Counted from the first letter of the stretch, positions 34,556-46,798 are shown. The stretch is DNA of 64,000 bases from Cordia subcordata (GCA_028554755.1 JAPTOF010000001.1:36041501-36105500), one strand, 5' to 3'. Notes: generated by a model from the letters alone, not told the origin. Made by a program: numbers and translations.

Positions 34556-34935
34556 TTTGACACATCCAACTTAATAATTTTATTAATTTTCTTAGATATT
34601 GTTAATATTTTTAATGTTATACATTATTATATTAGACCGATATGAGAAAAAATATATATTATGTTGCCTTTATTAGATACTAGAATACATTTTAATTAAA
34701 GAGAAAAGGGTAGTTTTAGGGTTTAAACTTTGCGAAATATGAAATTAAGGGCCTCAACTTTAAAACTTTAATAAAAAGGCAGGAGGTGAGTGGGGAACCA
34801 CTATTGATATATAGGTATATATAGCTTGACGCATCAACTTAATGATTTTATTAATTTTGTTAAATATTGTTAATATTTTTAATGTTGTACATTAATATAT
34901 CGGACTGAAACAACATATGTGATATTATTCATAAA
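34545..34935. repeat. Internal tandem duplication downstream of SPH copy A
   Basis: The segment with CAACTTAAT(A/G)ATTTTATTAA and ATTGTTAATATTTTTAATGT occurs at 34567-34625 and again at 34835-34890. Block B has it once (38768-38825). Confidence 0.7.
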
Positions 34936-35289
34936 TTCATTTTGTTCCAAACGCTCTGTTAATGTCACTCCATCACTATATGTGTGTGTGAGTGTGCAAA
35001 AAAGTCTAGAACACCAAGTACGGGTACTTTATGTGCATTTCTATTAATGAAAGGTTTAACTGTTGGAATAATGATTTTCATTGCTATTTGATACATTTCG
35101 GTTAGTAACATTAGACTGGAAACCAAGAGGCGGGAAACTTGGCTACTCTCTTCCTTCACTTCATTATGGCACCAAGCTACTACACGACGTTCTCACAAGA
35201 TCCTGTGCAAGTTTCTCTGCACGTGGCTCGTCTATGATAACTTCTTTGGATTTGCGTGAACTAGCAGCCCGATCACTAAGTGGGGATGA

Positions 35290-35410
35290 TATATATGTGT
35301 GTGTGAACAAAATCAAAATAAGCAAATATAACTTAAATACATATATATATGTGTGTGTGTGTATGTGTGTGTGCGCCATTGGTTGAGATCTAGGAATGTA
35401 TGATTTACAA
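35290..35410. repeat. Segment shared with 47030-47150
   Basis: AAAATAAGCA, a (TA)n(TG)n tract and ATTGGTTGAGATCT appear in the same order in both places, marking a left extension of the duplicated SPH block between copies B and C. Confidence 0.6.
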
Positions 35411-35589
35411 ATAGTGAATATACCATTAGCATGAACATGTATTAAGAGAGTTATGAACATATAGTAAAAAATTCTCTAAGTTTTTGCTCCTCTGCTAGAA
35501 TTGAAAATTAAAAATCTAGGACCAAGAAGATTTAATTGAAAATATTGATAAAGAAATGTAGGCCAAATAATACAATGCATGCAAAAGTT

Positions 35590-35790
35590 TCTAAATTAAT
35601 GAATATATAGAACAACATATAAGTTATCATTCTTGCATATCCATCATTTGAGTCTTCAATAATTATTCCAATAATTATATATTCAATTTGACCTATGGGT
35701 GAATATGCACGCATCCATTTCATTCTTGTTTGAGTAATAGCAATGAGATTTCCTAATATTATGCTAAGAATAGCTATGATGTGTATTATC
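35590..35790 (-). pseudogene. ndhB: Plastid-derived ndhB fragment in the nucleus (NUPT)
   Basis: On the minus strand this reads [40 protein letters not shown] and [19 protein letters not shown]. It follows the NdhB protein of chloroplast NADH dehydrogenase-like complex closely, with about one change in six residues. It starts and ends inside exon 2, so it is a nuclear insertion, not a working gene. The open frame continues to 36080 but that part is not ndhB. Sequence from 35800 to about 36500 also looks plastid-like in places: a GATGGTAGTTTAATCCAATG segment near 35925 resembles the start of accD. I cannot assign that part firmly. Confidence 0.8.
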
Positions 35791-37189
35791 AATGATTTCT
35801 TTATAAGGTGATAATGACTTCCGAGCAGTTGCATATCGAAGACCCCTGACACAAATAGATGCATCACAAGTTCCATATAGATTACTTGTGAATACAATTT
35901 CTTTAAACAACATTGGATTAAACTACCATCTTTCCTTGGAGTTTTCTTGCCCCCTATTTGCACGAGCGACGAGTTCTCTACCCTTACGGGGATGAAGCGA
36001 CATAAGTTCTTTTTGAGAATTAAGAGAAAGTCACTACTCGAGTTGTTTATCATTACCATAGGTGTTAAGTAGAAGTGCAATGATATATACAGTTAAGGCA
36101 TCCTAATTTCGTAAGTTATTAACATGGAACCTCTTATTGCTTGTGTAAGTAGAATGCTACCCTAGGTTTGTGCTATCGGTATCTGCCCTTTCTCCTTTCT
36201 TTTGTTCTCCTCTTTTTTCTAAAATTAGAAAACAAGAGGTAAATGCACAATATCTGATTCAGTTGAGGTAGGATCTTATTATGTATAGTATCTCGTTAGG
36301 CAACCTCTATACTATGTCTATATCGTTTCTCCTAGGAAATGCGTACACACTTTAAAAAAATGACTCTTTCTTTGAACAGTAAAGAAGGAAATAGATCCCA
36401 AAAAAAAAAAAAAGGTGGCTTGGTCTTCCTCAGTATCCATCTCTAAGTTTGGTGAGAATCCATTGATATTAAAATAGAAAATTTTTGGAGAATCTGACTA
36501 GAATAAATTTCCTATCATCTAGATTCTTTTAAAAAAACATGAATGTGGCAATCATTGAAATGTCATGTTTGATTGAAAGAATATGATTCATATAACACAT
36601 TACTCCATTCGAATCCAATTGAATTCGAAGTGAGGATATTTTGATTTGAAATGGTTCAAAGAAAATCGATGCATTTCTATTGTCCTGTATCTAGTAATTC
36701 TCAAACTCTTTCTCTTTATCGAGAATTATCGAAATAAGTAAGAATACTATTTCTAAAGAAAATACCATTTCTAGAGATTTCAATAGAGATACCCGAGTTA
36801 ACAAATATTATAAGATTTGCGAACATATAATAAATAACCAGTAAACATAAAATATATAGTATGTGTGAACATAAATTATAGAACTTATGAAAATATAATA
36901 TAACTGTGATGAACAATTAGAATTTTTTAACATGGAAGATAAATGTTGTGAACATAAATTTCTTTCTTAAAGAGCACATGAGTATCACGCACTTACAATT
37001 CGCCATTCTTGGGAGGTGTATAGTGCATTCGGTGTACGATATAACTTCGGCATTTAATTTAGGCTTCGAATGGTCTATCTCGTTTATATACAAAGCAATA
37101 TGTATTGGAAAATACTCGACTCTTTTGCTATTTCCACTATTAAGATGACAAACGCCAATCATTAAACATGGAAAAGAAAAAAGAAAGAA

Positions 37190-37952
37190 CAATAATCGTC
37201 TTTGGTGATAGAGATTTATTAAAACAATATACCACTAATCCGTGTATATATGGAATTACAGTTTCGATTGTAACCACTCTAATCAATTTGTTTCTAATTC
37301 TGATCATTCAAATTACAAATCAGATATATCATTTTTGATATTGGTTGACTGAATATGTATATATGTAAATCTGCTTAATTAGTTGCAAATTTTGCAATAA
37401 AAATATTTTTTTCTTCTCAAGTGGCAAGATTAATTGCACTTTCCCTCTTATATGAATTGAAATTTCAAAATGAAATGATTGGTTAAAATATGTTGTTAGA
37501 ATGGCAGAACAAACATTAGTTAAGAGAGAATCTTGATTCAAGAAAAAGGCAATGAGGTTTTATTGTTCCATATAAAATTTTCAAAAATAAATTAATAATC
37601 CTTCTATAGGTGTTCCTAAAAGGTCCTGGTTCTTCCAGATTTGGGTTGCTTGCTTTTTTGGCTAAGCAAAAATGCAGAAGTACAATAGAGAAGAGTATAG
37701 AAACCCAAAATGGAAAAGGATCATTTTATAATCAATTAGTTAATTAGGGACAATCAATCAAATAGAGGATACAATTAAGCCGGTTTTGCTGACTAATTAA
37801 GCCTAATTGATTCAAATGGATATTCAAACCAACCCCAATTAACTTTTCATCCCCTCATGAATCTCTATATATGTGTTATACTTAAAAAAACCACATAATC
37901 AAACACATTTTCACAATAAGTTGTCATCATAGTAATTCTCTATACAACAAAA
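37190..37952. repeat. Upstream part of the duplicated SPH block, copy B (intact gene)
   Basis: 37190-37430 matches 47205-47400 (TATATCATTTTTGATATTGG and TGGTTGACTGAATAT motifs). 37545-37952 matches copies A and C up to the start codon. It contains the promoter of the intact SPH gene. Confidence 0.85.
37866..37872 (+). promoter_or_regulatory. TATA box candidate for the intact SPH copy B
   Basis: TATATAT 81 bases before the ATG, preceded by AATCTC. The same box stands at equivalent positions in copies A (31894) and C (49838), so it predates the duplication. Confidence 0.5.
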
Positions 37953-38459
37953 ATGGTGGCACAAAGCAGTAACTACTTCGTTTTCTCGCTTGTTTTTTTG
38001 AGCCTAATGCTACATGGTCATGCAATCCCCCCAAAAATGATCCTACCTAACATCGGAGAAAAGTTTTTTATTCCCCACAAAACGACAGTTCGCGTGTACA
38101 ACGAACTGGGTCCAAATACTGATCTCTTTATTCATTGTCAATCAAAAGACGATGACCTTGGAACTCAAGATTTATCTTACGGAAGTACTTATGAGTGGAG
38201 ATTCCGTCCAAGAATTTGGGGTGGAACGCTTTTCTATTGTGACCTGAAATGGGGAAATGTGACCGGCCATTTTGATCTTTACGAACAGCTGAGGGATCAG
38301 GACAGATGCAAATACTGTTATTGGAACGTGACACAGAATGGAGTGCATGGCTACAGCGATGATGGTGGACCTGAACAGATTTGGTTCAGGTGGGGTGACA
38401 CCTATCAACCTCCAAGTCTTGGTAAAAGAGTACAAGGTTTTAAGAATTATGGGGGTTAA
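37953..38459 (+). CDS. S1-type self-incompatibility protein homologue (intact copy B)
   Basis: A single exon for 168 residues, the only unbroken member of the three-copy block. Signal peptide about 1-24 (FVFSLVFLSLMLHGHAIPPK, cut near HGHA). The mature domain has TTVRVYNELGPNTDLFIHCQ, SKDDDLG, the family hallmark YEWRFRPRIWGGTLFYCDLKW, HFDLYEQ and CKYCYWNVTQNGVHGY. The four conserved cysteines are at 62, 96, 119 and 122; the third and fourth are only three apart, closer than in the gene at 24232. NVT sequons at 103 and 125 could be glycosylated. A C-terminal tail (GDTYQPPSLGKRVQGFKNYG) extends beyond the usual S1 domain. It is presumably secreted to the apoplast; its partner is unknown. Confidence 0.9.
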   Translation: MVAQSSNYFVFSLVFLSLMLHGHAIPPKMILPNIGEKFFIPHKTTVRVYNELGPNTDLFIHCQSKDDDLGTQDLSYGSTYEWRFRPRIWGGTLFYCDLKWGNVTGHFDLYEQLRDQDRCKYCYWNVTQNGVHGYSDDGGPEQIWFRWGDTYQPPSLGKRVQGFKNYGG

Positions 38460-39776
38460 GACTAGAGCTTATGGAATTTGACTACCCTCTTAACGTTATA
38501 ACATTATGAAAAAATTTAATAACGGTAACGAGGGAGGATCAACTTTGCGTGTGTGGCGTGGGGAGGGGGGTGTTTAGGAGATGTCAATAGTTGCTAGTCC
38601 ACATTTTAGAAGTATGCTTTATAGTCATTAGCACGCTAAGGGTGCTTTCTAGTCATCTGATATTTTATGTACCATCATCTCATTATTATAGTGTATTGAT
38701 TGCAGCAATTTAATGCATGGGTGTTTTACCTCTTATTTTCTGTGTCTCTCTCTCTCTATATATACACATCAACTTAAAAATTTATTAATTTTGTTCAATA
38801 TTGTTAATATTTTTGGTGTTATATAATTTATTGAATTGATATTAGATATAACGTAACAAATATTATGTCGACTCTATTAAAAGGTAGAATACATTTAATC
38901 AAATGAATCAATATCAAATACTGCATACATTATGTTGGCTTCAATTTAAGAAACTAAGGAGGCCAGCAGTGGCCCCAGCCCCCGAAGCGTCAAAAAATAT
39001 TTATATATTAGTGCATATAATTTTTTTTGAAAAAATTCTTCTTATGACCCCCTTTAATTTTTCTTCTTCTTTTCTTTTGTTTGAAAATATTCTCGCAACA
39101 ATCTTTTTAGTATATATTTTTCTATATAGATGATATTCTAATTATTAAAATTTTATAATAATTAAGTAAGTTTAGCAAATAAATTTCTTTAATCCTCAGT
39201 TTATTTGTTTTGTTGGTTAGGTACTTAGAATTTTTTTTAACAATATAAATTTAAAAATTCATAAATTTTAGATATTTTTCCGTGGAGAATTTATTTATGA
39301 AATTACTTTATATATTATTTATGTATTTATTTTGGATAAGTAATTTATAAAGGAAAGAATAGCATAATTTCATCGACTAAATTAGTAAATTTTTGTAATA
39401 TAATTTTCTATTGTTTTGATAAATAGTAATCTTCGTACTCGTTTATGTTTAAAAGATCTAATATCACTTACTTTTATTGTTAAAATTATTTATTGTTATA
39501 TATAATATACTCTCTCTGAAAGTATAAGAGAGGAAGACTTGTTTTTTACTTGATATGTTAAAAGATTTTGAAAAGGGTATGTTATATTACCAAATTCAAT
39601 TCAGAGCTATGTGTAGAATTTATTAGTTAAAGATGCGCAACTTCTAAAATTTTAAAACAAATTGCATCTTCTTCTTTTATGATTTAAAAATTTAGTTGAT
39701 ATTTATTGTCATTAATCCGTATTGTTAATTTATATTATCAAAACTATTTTGTCAAGAATCCTTCCACGATCACTTA
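38460..39776. repeat. Downstream part of the duplicated SPH block, copy B
   Basis: It matches copies A and C in pieces (TAGTCATTAGC, GGGTGTTTTACCTC, GATTTAAAAATTTAGTTGAT). No gene; AT-rich with a short CT/AT tract at 38742-38765. Its continuation after the inserted element is 41309-41780. Confidence 0.7.
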
Positions 39777-41308
39777 GTGTCTATTCCGCAAATTTAGTTG
39801 CTAGAATAGTTGATAACTGTTTGAGTAGCTGATAGTCATTATATTTTAATTGTTAGCTCATAGTTATTTAACTAGCTAATTGAACAAAATTTGTTCGGTA
39901 TAATTAGCTGTTAAATTAGCCAATGAATATTAAATATCGTAAAAGGACATTGATATCAGGTTGTGATTATTATTAGTGTTGTTATGATAATTATAATTAT
40001 TATTACTATTAAAGGAATAAGATAATAGATTTTATAATTAGATATTTATTTTTATAATCATATTTTAATACTAAAATATAACTAATTTTTTTATAAAAAT
40101 TTGTATCAATATTATAAAAAATTAATTTTAATAGATTCAAAATTATTTTGTCAAAGGCAAAATACTGATAAAACTTATATTTTTAGTAATGTTGACTGTA
40201 TAGAATTTGAAATTCATTTTTATATTATTTCTTATTTATATTCGTTAAAAAAAGTAAAAGTATAGAAAGAGAATGGAGAAAGAATAGAAAACCCAAAAAA
40301 ATACAAAAAGGGTAGAATTGCCAAAAAAAATGAAAAGCTAAAAGCTACCTAAAAGCCTAAAATTTTTAGCTTTTGAGAAACGCTAATTGAAACACTAAGG
40401 GCCTGTTCGGCAAAATTAGCTGTTAGAGTAGCTAATAGCTATTTAAGTAGTAGATAGTGGTTTGAATAGCTGATAACTGTTGTATTTTAGCTGTTAGCGG
40501 ATAACTGTTTGGTTAGTTGATTGAATAATATGTGTTCGATAAAATTAGCTGTTTGATTAGTTGATAAATGTAAAATGACATAAAAAGACATTGGTATTAT
40601 GTTATTATGTTTTGATAAATATAATTATTATTACTATTATTGAAATGAGATAATTTATTTCATAATTAGATATATGTTTCTTGCAATAACATTTGATTAT
40701 TAAAGTATAATAAAATTACTTTTGATAAATTAATTTTATTAATATTACAAAAAATATTATTATTGTAGAAATATTTTTTAATTGATCAAAGATTTATTGT
40801 CAAGAAAAAATAATAAATGGATGAATAAGAGTTACACTTTTTTTATTATATTTTGATATAGATAGGATTTAAAATTGCTTTTTATGTTATTTTAGATTTA
40901 TACTTGTGAAAGAAAATATAAAAATATAGAAAGAGATTGTATAGTAGGTAGAATTGCTAAAAAATAATGAAAAGAGGACAAAAATTGCCAAAATAAAAAA
41001 TAAAACACTATCCACTACCTGAAACGTTAAAAATATTAATGTTTCAGAAATACTATTTCAAACACTATTTCAACTAAAAATACTACCTAAAACATTACTT
41101 TACCGAACAACAAAAATAGGAAGAGATAGTGGTTTGACCAAGTCAAAACACTAAATACTAGTTGAAACACTGTTACTGAACAGTGCCTAAAGCTACCTAA
41201 AAAGTTACTTGAAACGCTTAGTTATCAAACAGTAATAAATTAGAAAAATAGTGTCTTGGTCAGTCAAAACACTAAAAGTTATTTGAAAAACTGTTGCCTC
41301 ACACGCAC
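39777..41308. mobile_element. PIF/Harbinger-like element with nested second copy, empty sites in paralogous blocks
   Basis: TTA stands on both sides (39774-39776, 41309-41311). Block A reads CTCTTAGAAATG and block C CACTTATAAACG at the same place, with one TTA and no insert. Ends: GTGTCTATTCCGCAAATTTA and, inverted, GTGCGTGTGAGGCAACAGTT. Its subterminal sequence (TAGTTGATAACTGTTTGAGT) is related to the family at 26955 and 40399, one of which is nested in it. Confidence 0.8.
40399..41188. mobile_element. Non-autonomous PIF/Harbinger-like element, family copy 2 (nested)
   Basis: 790 bp, collinear with 26955-27749 throughout. Ends: GGGCCTGTTCGGCAAAATTA and, inverted, GGCACTGTTCAGTAACAGTG. TAA flanks both sides (40396-40398, 41189-41191). 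It lies within the element 39777-41308, so it inserted later. Confidence 0.85.
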
Positions 41309-41754
41309 TTAGAAATGAAATATAATATGACTTGAAATCAATAGTAAAATATATATATATATATATATTAGCATATATGGGTAAGTGCTAGTTCTGTAAT
41401 CTGTACTATAAATCCTTCGAATTTGAATTTGCGTTATCTCAATTTAATCTGATGTCTATATCTGCTCAGAAAATTAGCAAATAAATATAGATGTTATGAT
41501 ATTATTGGCAAAATTTATTAGTTGTGTATTGATAGTGAGACTATGTACATTTTATTTTAGAGAAACTGTGTCGGTCAAGACATTCAATAATAATTATAAT
41601 AAGATCAAGTTGCTTGCCCACCAGCACGGTGTTTTTCTCTTCATTTTCATTTTTTTCGATTCAAGAAAAATGAATAAGAACAAAATAATATTTATATCTA
41701 TCAAAAATTGATTCCGGAATCGATCTCCTCCACCAAGATAGAAGGACATATCAC

Positions 41755-41910
41755 ATAAATTTGTTGCAGTTATCAAGAAAAACAGAATAAGATCTCATAG
41801 ACGTTAAATTCTTGAAGTGGCAATTGCACGTGTTATTTTGTTGACTTGCAAAAACACTTCTTTGTAGGCAAGTAATGCTGAGAACATGCCATATATAAAA
41901 AAAATTAACG
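41755..41910. repeat. Dispersed segment also found in the LRR kinase intron
   Basis: GTTGCAGTTATCAAGAAAAA, CTCATAGACGTT, AATTGCACGTGTTATTTTGT and CTTCTTTGTAGGCAAGTAAT recur in order at 56565-56815, there with an extra block of about 90 bases. Class unknown. Confidence 0.75.
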
Positions 41911-41945
41911 TTTTCTCTATTTCTTTTAACGATGCTAATTTTTCG

Positions 41946-41949
<4 letters not shown>

Positions 41950-42002
<53 letters not shown>

Positions 42003-42003
42003 T
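41950..42003. repeat. (CT)n(AT)n microsatellite
   Basis: About 34 bases of CT repeat run directly into about 20 bases of AT repeat. Confidence 0.95.
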
Positions 42004-43478
42004 ATTTTACAAATATAAATAAAATATAATACAAAAATTAATTTCAAATTCTATTTTCTTCAAAATATTCTAAAAAATATAAGTTTTGCCAATCTATTTA
42101 TTATTTTTCTTTGACAAAATAAATTTTGAATCTATTAAAAGTACTTTTTATTATATTGATATAAATATTTTATCAAAAAATTGCTTTTATTATGGTTTAT
42201 TATTAAAATATTATTATAAAAAACAAAGTTCTAATTATAAGATAAATTATCTATTCCAATATATAATAGTAATAGTAATTATAATTATAATAACAATAAT
42301 AACATGATACCAATGTCCTTTTATGATATTTTGCATTCAATTTGGTTTGTGAACTTATTTCAAACCAAGCTAAACTAGTTAATTTTTATTTAAAATTTAC
42401 CAGTTGATTTTTACCGTATAAAATAACCAACCTAACTCAAAATTTTCAGTTGGCTTGAGTTGGTTTTGTCAGTAACCAACCTATGTTCACCTTTAATGCC
42501 TTATAAGCAATCAAAAAGAATACACCACATCCTAACCTTGTTTCTTTTAGCTACTTATAATCAATGGGAATTAACCAAATAAAAAACATGCACCCCTAAA
42601 AACTAGTTTGTTTCATAACGTTATTAATGAAATGTCCTTTCTGGCCATTTTAATGGATACTGAGACTTATAAATACATATTTGCCAAATATATCAACAGT
42701 TTATAAGTATATTTTGTATTCAAACTGTTAAGTATAATAAATAAATATAACCAAATTTTCTCTATAAGTTTAAACTTTTAGATGAGGTGGTAACTCCAAG
42801 ACAGACAATTCTAAGCTTATTCATAGTTTGCATATAAGTATTAATTGTTACTTATAAGTATCAATTGCTTATAAATATCTTAAAGGAAGCAATACCAAAC
42901 GGGCTCCTATCATTTTTATCCACGGGAACCAAAGAAAAGCGCAATAAGCAGAGACTACTCGAAATACAAGGTAGGGTTATAGGTCAGAAAAGACTTAAAA
43001 AAGATATCCATAGACTTAAACATAAATAATGGTCACAACGTGAAAAACAAGAAAGAAGAACTCAAACTGAAATTTTTTCAATGACATATACGATTCAACT
43101 ACCTCTCCCTTTTTCTGTTATAAGAAAGTACATATCTAATTCAAAAACTGATTTTCTTTTTTTTTTCTTTTAGCCTCAGTTATTCCATTCTTTTGTTACA
43201 AAGAGAAAGAGGATATTAGCAATATAAGCTTATCTCTATTAATATAAAAAGAATCCTTTTTGTCAACCTTACTATTTATTACGTGTTTGAGAGTATAAGA
43301 TTGTAATTTTCTATTACTGTGCTTTATTTATTATTTATTAGTTTCCATATTTGTACTTCTTTTCTTTCTTTTCTTTCTGATGTTTACTCATCTCTACTAT
43401 AATAAAAAGAGGCACCATCTAAAGAGCATTATTCCTAAAGTGTAATTTTTATATTTTTTATTTTATTTTCGTTAAATA
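42004..43478. other. Intergenic AT-rich stretch
   Basis: No gene is supported. It contains short fragments of MITE ends (CCAAACGGGCTCCTA at about 42896) and a piece (42930-43060) homologous to the start of the SPH block (31450-31565), a stray fragment of the duplicated unit. Confidence 0.55.
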
Positions 43479-44233
43479 GGGTGAGTATTCGGTTATAACC
43501 AAACTGAAACGAAATCGAATTTAACTAACCAAATTTCTAAATTCTTAAAAAATTGCTAACCGAAACTAAATCGAATAACATAACTAAACCAAAATAATTT
43601 TAACCAAAATTTTCTGTCTGGTTTCAGGTATTAACTAAAATAACTGAAAATTTAAAAAAAAATGCATTTGCTGAAAACTAAATGAGATAACCGAATTTGT
43701 AGTTAGGAAATATGATAACCAAATTTCTATATATTTACCATTCATGTTTTTTTGAAAATAGTGACAAAAAAATTAATAAACTCATTTCACTGAGAGCCTC
43801 AAGCTTTGAGTCAAGACTGTCAAATATAGCAAACATTCACCCAAAAAGGAAATAAATTCCCATCTAAGAGTAACAGTTAGAAAATTAGAGAAGAAGTAAG
43901 CTGCATTATATAGGGGGTCTCAGTTTGTGAACAAATTCCCTTTTGAATATTGAGAGAGTCCACGACGTAAACCTCACAGTTCAGCATATGTACAAGAAAT
44001 GACTAAAGGTGGCTGCTAATTGAAATTGAACAGACTAGAGGAGCCTAATTTTTTTCTTTTATACCTAGGCAAAATTACATCGCTTTGATATTTCGGTATT
44101 CGATTAATAACTAAATTTTTAATTAAATACTCAAAACTGAACCAAACATTGAAATCTTCTAAAATTGATAACCGATGAGAATTTCGGTTAAGTTCAGTTT
44201 GGTTTTTCGGTTAAAACCGAATAATGGTCACCC
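43479..44233. mobile_element. GGGTGA-ended TIR element (CGGTTATAACC family)
   Basis: The left end GGGTGAGTATTCGGTTATAA and the inverted right end (GGGTGACCATTATTCGGTTT) agree, followed in both by AACC(A/G)AA and ACTGAA(A/C) motifs. Length 755 bp. I could not identify matching target duplications. No coding capacity. Confidence 0.7.
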
Positions 44234-44363
44234 AATTTATTCTTTAAACTTTTTTCTCATTTTCCTTTTTTATAACCAATGGTATGCTTATTATGATCAA
44301 TTTATTCTTTAAATTTTTTTGTTATTTTCCTTTTTATAACCAATGGTATGCTTATTATGATTT
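44234..44363. repeat. 65-bp tandem duplication
   Basis: AATTTATTCTTTAAA through CCAATGGTATGCTTATTATG occurs twice with a 65-bp period, directly after the element above. Confidence 0.9.
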
Positions 44364-45202
44364 TTTTTTTCATCCACTTATATGTATATCATTTCTTTCA
44401 CTCAATCCTATTTCACTAAATTCTTCCCAACCAAAACGGTTGGGTTATTTTTCCTTTCACTTCTTTCTCTGTTAGTCATCTTTTTCATTCAAACCCTTTC
44501 ACCCAATCTAAACGGATTTGAATTTCAAGGGAAATTTTACAATCAAACTTGATCCAGAAAACCTGAATATATAATTTTAATTTATTTTTCACAAATATTT
44601 TAGTATAATTTGAGATAATTTAGTACTTAACTTAACTTAGATAATTATCACAATAATATTGGACATTCGGACAATATTGTCATACCTTCTACGACATTTT
44701 ACTGCTTAAATTGCAACAAGAGTTTTTATTTTTTATCTTTTGGATAAACTCATTAAGATATATGGTTAGATACATGTGTCATGACTCAAAGTGGAAGTCA
44801 TGAGAATATCAATATGCCTTATCCAATTTATCAGTATCAAATTGGATGATTGTGATTAAGAGAATATTGAAAAGAGGAAGGAAATATAAAGGTAAAACGA
44901 AATGGAAAAAATTCAAAATTTGAAATTTAAAACTAAATGGTTAAAATTAATTGCATATGATATAAATAGATGGGATTTTACCTCTTAGACACTAGAAACA
45001 TCAATGACTTTGAGGAGATCATAATTTAGGGATAAAAAGACAAAAATAGATTTATTGTGATTTTTGAGGTCTAAATACCATTTTGTAAAGAAAATAATAA
45101 TAAATTTAATTGTTATTTGCGGCAATATAAGTTTGTGGATATTCATCCTTGGAAGCAGGTCGCCAAACTCAAACTTGACTTTTAAAAAAATTTAGAGTCA
45201 AA

Positions 45203-45412
45203 TCCTCTCCTACTTTTTATTCTGTCCTATAGGTAGGGGATAGTTTCAACTATTTAGGAAAGGTTGCACTAATCAAGATCCTTTTATTTGAAACCAAAAA
45301 GGAGAAAAAAAGATGTTGGTAAATAATTTAAAATTTGAAATAAAGGATCTTGATTAGTGCAATTCTACCTGAATGATTGAGATCATCGCTACTATATATA
45401 ATATAGGAGAGA
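45203..45412. mobile_element. Small palindromic foldback MITE
   Basis: TTGCACTAATCAAGATCCTT on the left arm is matched inverted by AAGGATCTTGATTAGTGCAA on the right arm. The outer parts (TCCTCTCCTACTTTTTAT and inverted TTCTCTCCTATATTATAT) also pair. About 210 bp in total. Confidence 0.75.
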
Positions 45413-45562
45413 ATAAAAAATATAAAAACTTTTGGACTTTGTTACAATGTTGTGGCTATGATAACTTATTTTTCACCTACTTTTAAGCTCGTAAAAGTGA
45501 CTTACAAGTTTTTGACCAGTTTATAAGCTTAATTAATTAGCCAAATTGTGTCATTCCTCTAA

Positions 45563-46675
45563 GGGAGCGTTTGATTCATGGATAGGATTTTTGGAAATGG
45601 AAGGCTAAAAATATTGGATTTTTATGTTGGTTCACATAATCGAAAAATATTCCCGGTAGGAATCTAATATTCTCACGAATTGGCCATCTTTCTTTCCAGT
45701 GTTATGAGGTGGGAATCTTACATTCTCGAGTTGTGAGAATGTGTAGAGTAAATCAAACAGACCAAAAAACTCATATTTAAGACGTTCTCATATACGATAG
45801 TATGATAAAAAATTTACAATAATAAAAATAGTAAACTAAAAATTTAATTATGTAAATAATAAAAATACTAAAAAATAACTATGAAATAATTAATGAAAAA
45901 ATAAATATTAATTCATTAAAATAAATAAATAATTAATTAAAAATAAAAATAAATTAAGAAAAAAATTAAAAATAAAAACAGAAAATATATAATTTAAAAA
46001 TTAGAAAAAATAATAGTATTTAATAATAAATTAATAAAAATAAAAATAAATTGATCAAAAATTAAAATTAAAATTAAAAATAGAATAAAATATTAATTTA
46101 AAACTAATAATTAAAATGTAATTAAATATAAAATTCAAAATAATAAGAAAATGAATTAATTTAATTAATCAATTGAAAAATTAATTAAAAATATAATAAT
46201 GGAAAATAATTAATTAGTAAGTTAACTAAAAATTAATAAAACTAAAAAATAAATAATTTAAAATTTAATTAAAAATGGTGAATGAATGAATGAATTATTA
46301 CTTAAAAATTTATAATAATTAATTAATTAATTAAAAATATTAAATTAATAATTAATAATAATAAAATTATTTTATTAATAATTAGTTAAAATTAAAATTA
46401 AAAATATTGAAATAAATTAATTTCATATTTTATAATATTTTTGAATTAGGGACATTTTTGAAAAATAATTCAAGATTTTCAAAAATGTTACATTTAAACC
46501 AAAAATAACTATTTAGCATTCCTGAAAATACTCCAAAATTTTCTTAGGAATACTTTTGATATACCAAGCAATTTCCATATATCATTCTCGCAAATCACAT
46601 TCCCAGGAATATAATTTGATTCCTAAAAATGTGATTCGCAAGAAGGATTTTTCATTCCTTGAACCAAACATCCTC
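45563..46675. mobile_element. PIF/Harbinger-like element with extremely AT-rich core, TSD TAA
   Basis: The left end GGGAGCGTTTGATTCATGGA and the inverted right end (GAGGATGTTTGGTTCAAGGA) form the terminal repeat. TAA lies on both sides (45560-45562, 46676-46678). Inner ends also pair (GGATTTTT, AATTCCTACC/AGGAATCTAAT-type). The core 45800-46440 is almost only A and T, without open frames. Confidence 0.75.
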
Positions 46676-46798
46676 TAAATTCACACTTATCACATTGGCA
46701 TGTTCATTGAACAATCTAATCTAATCAAGAAGCATCCTCTAAATTCACACATATCATATTGGTATGTTCATTGTACAATCTAATCTAATCAAGAAGCA
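46670..46798. repeat. 64-bp tandem duplication spanning the end of the element
   Basis: CATCCTCTAAATTCACAC through AATCTAATCTAATCAAGAAG occurs twice with a 64-bp period. The unit includes the last 7 bases of the preceding element and its target site, so the duplication happened after insertion. Confidence 0.9.

Noticed and set aside
34313..34645. Open frames with Ser/Leu and Tyr/Ile/Cys/Val repeats
   Set aside because: They run through (TC)n and (TA)n(TG)n tracts; low-complexity artefacts.
35806..36080. Extension of the ndhB frame to 182 residues as a novel membrane protein
   Set aside because: Only the C-terminal part is NdhB-like and the rest is different sequence read in the same frame; chance open frame across a plastid insertion.
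45800..46440. Very AT-rich 640-base block as a possible matrix-attachment region or origin
   Set aside because: It lies inside a TIR element with clear ends; base composition alone does not support a function.
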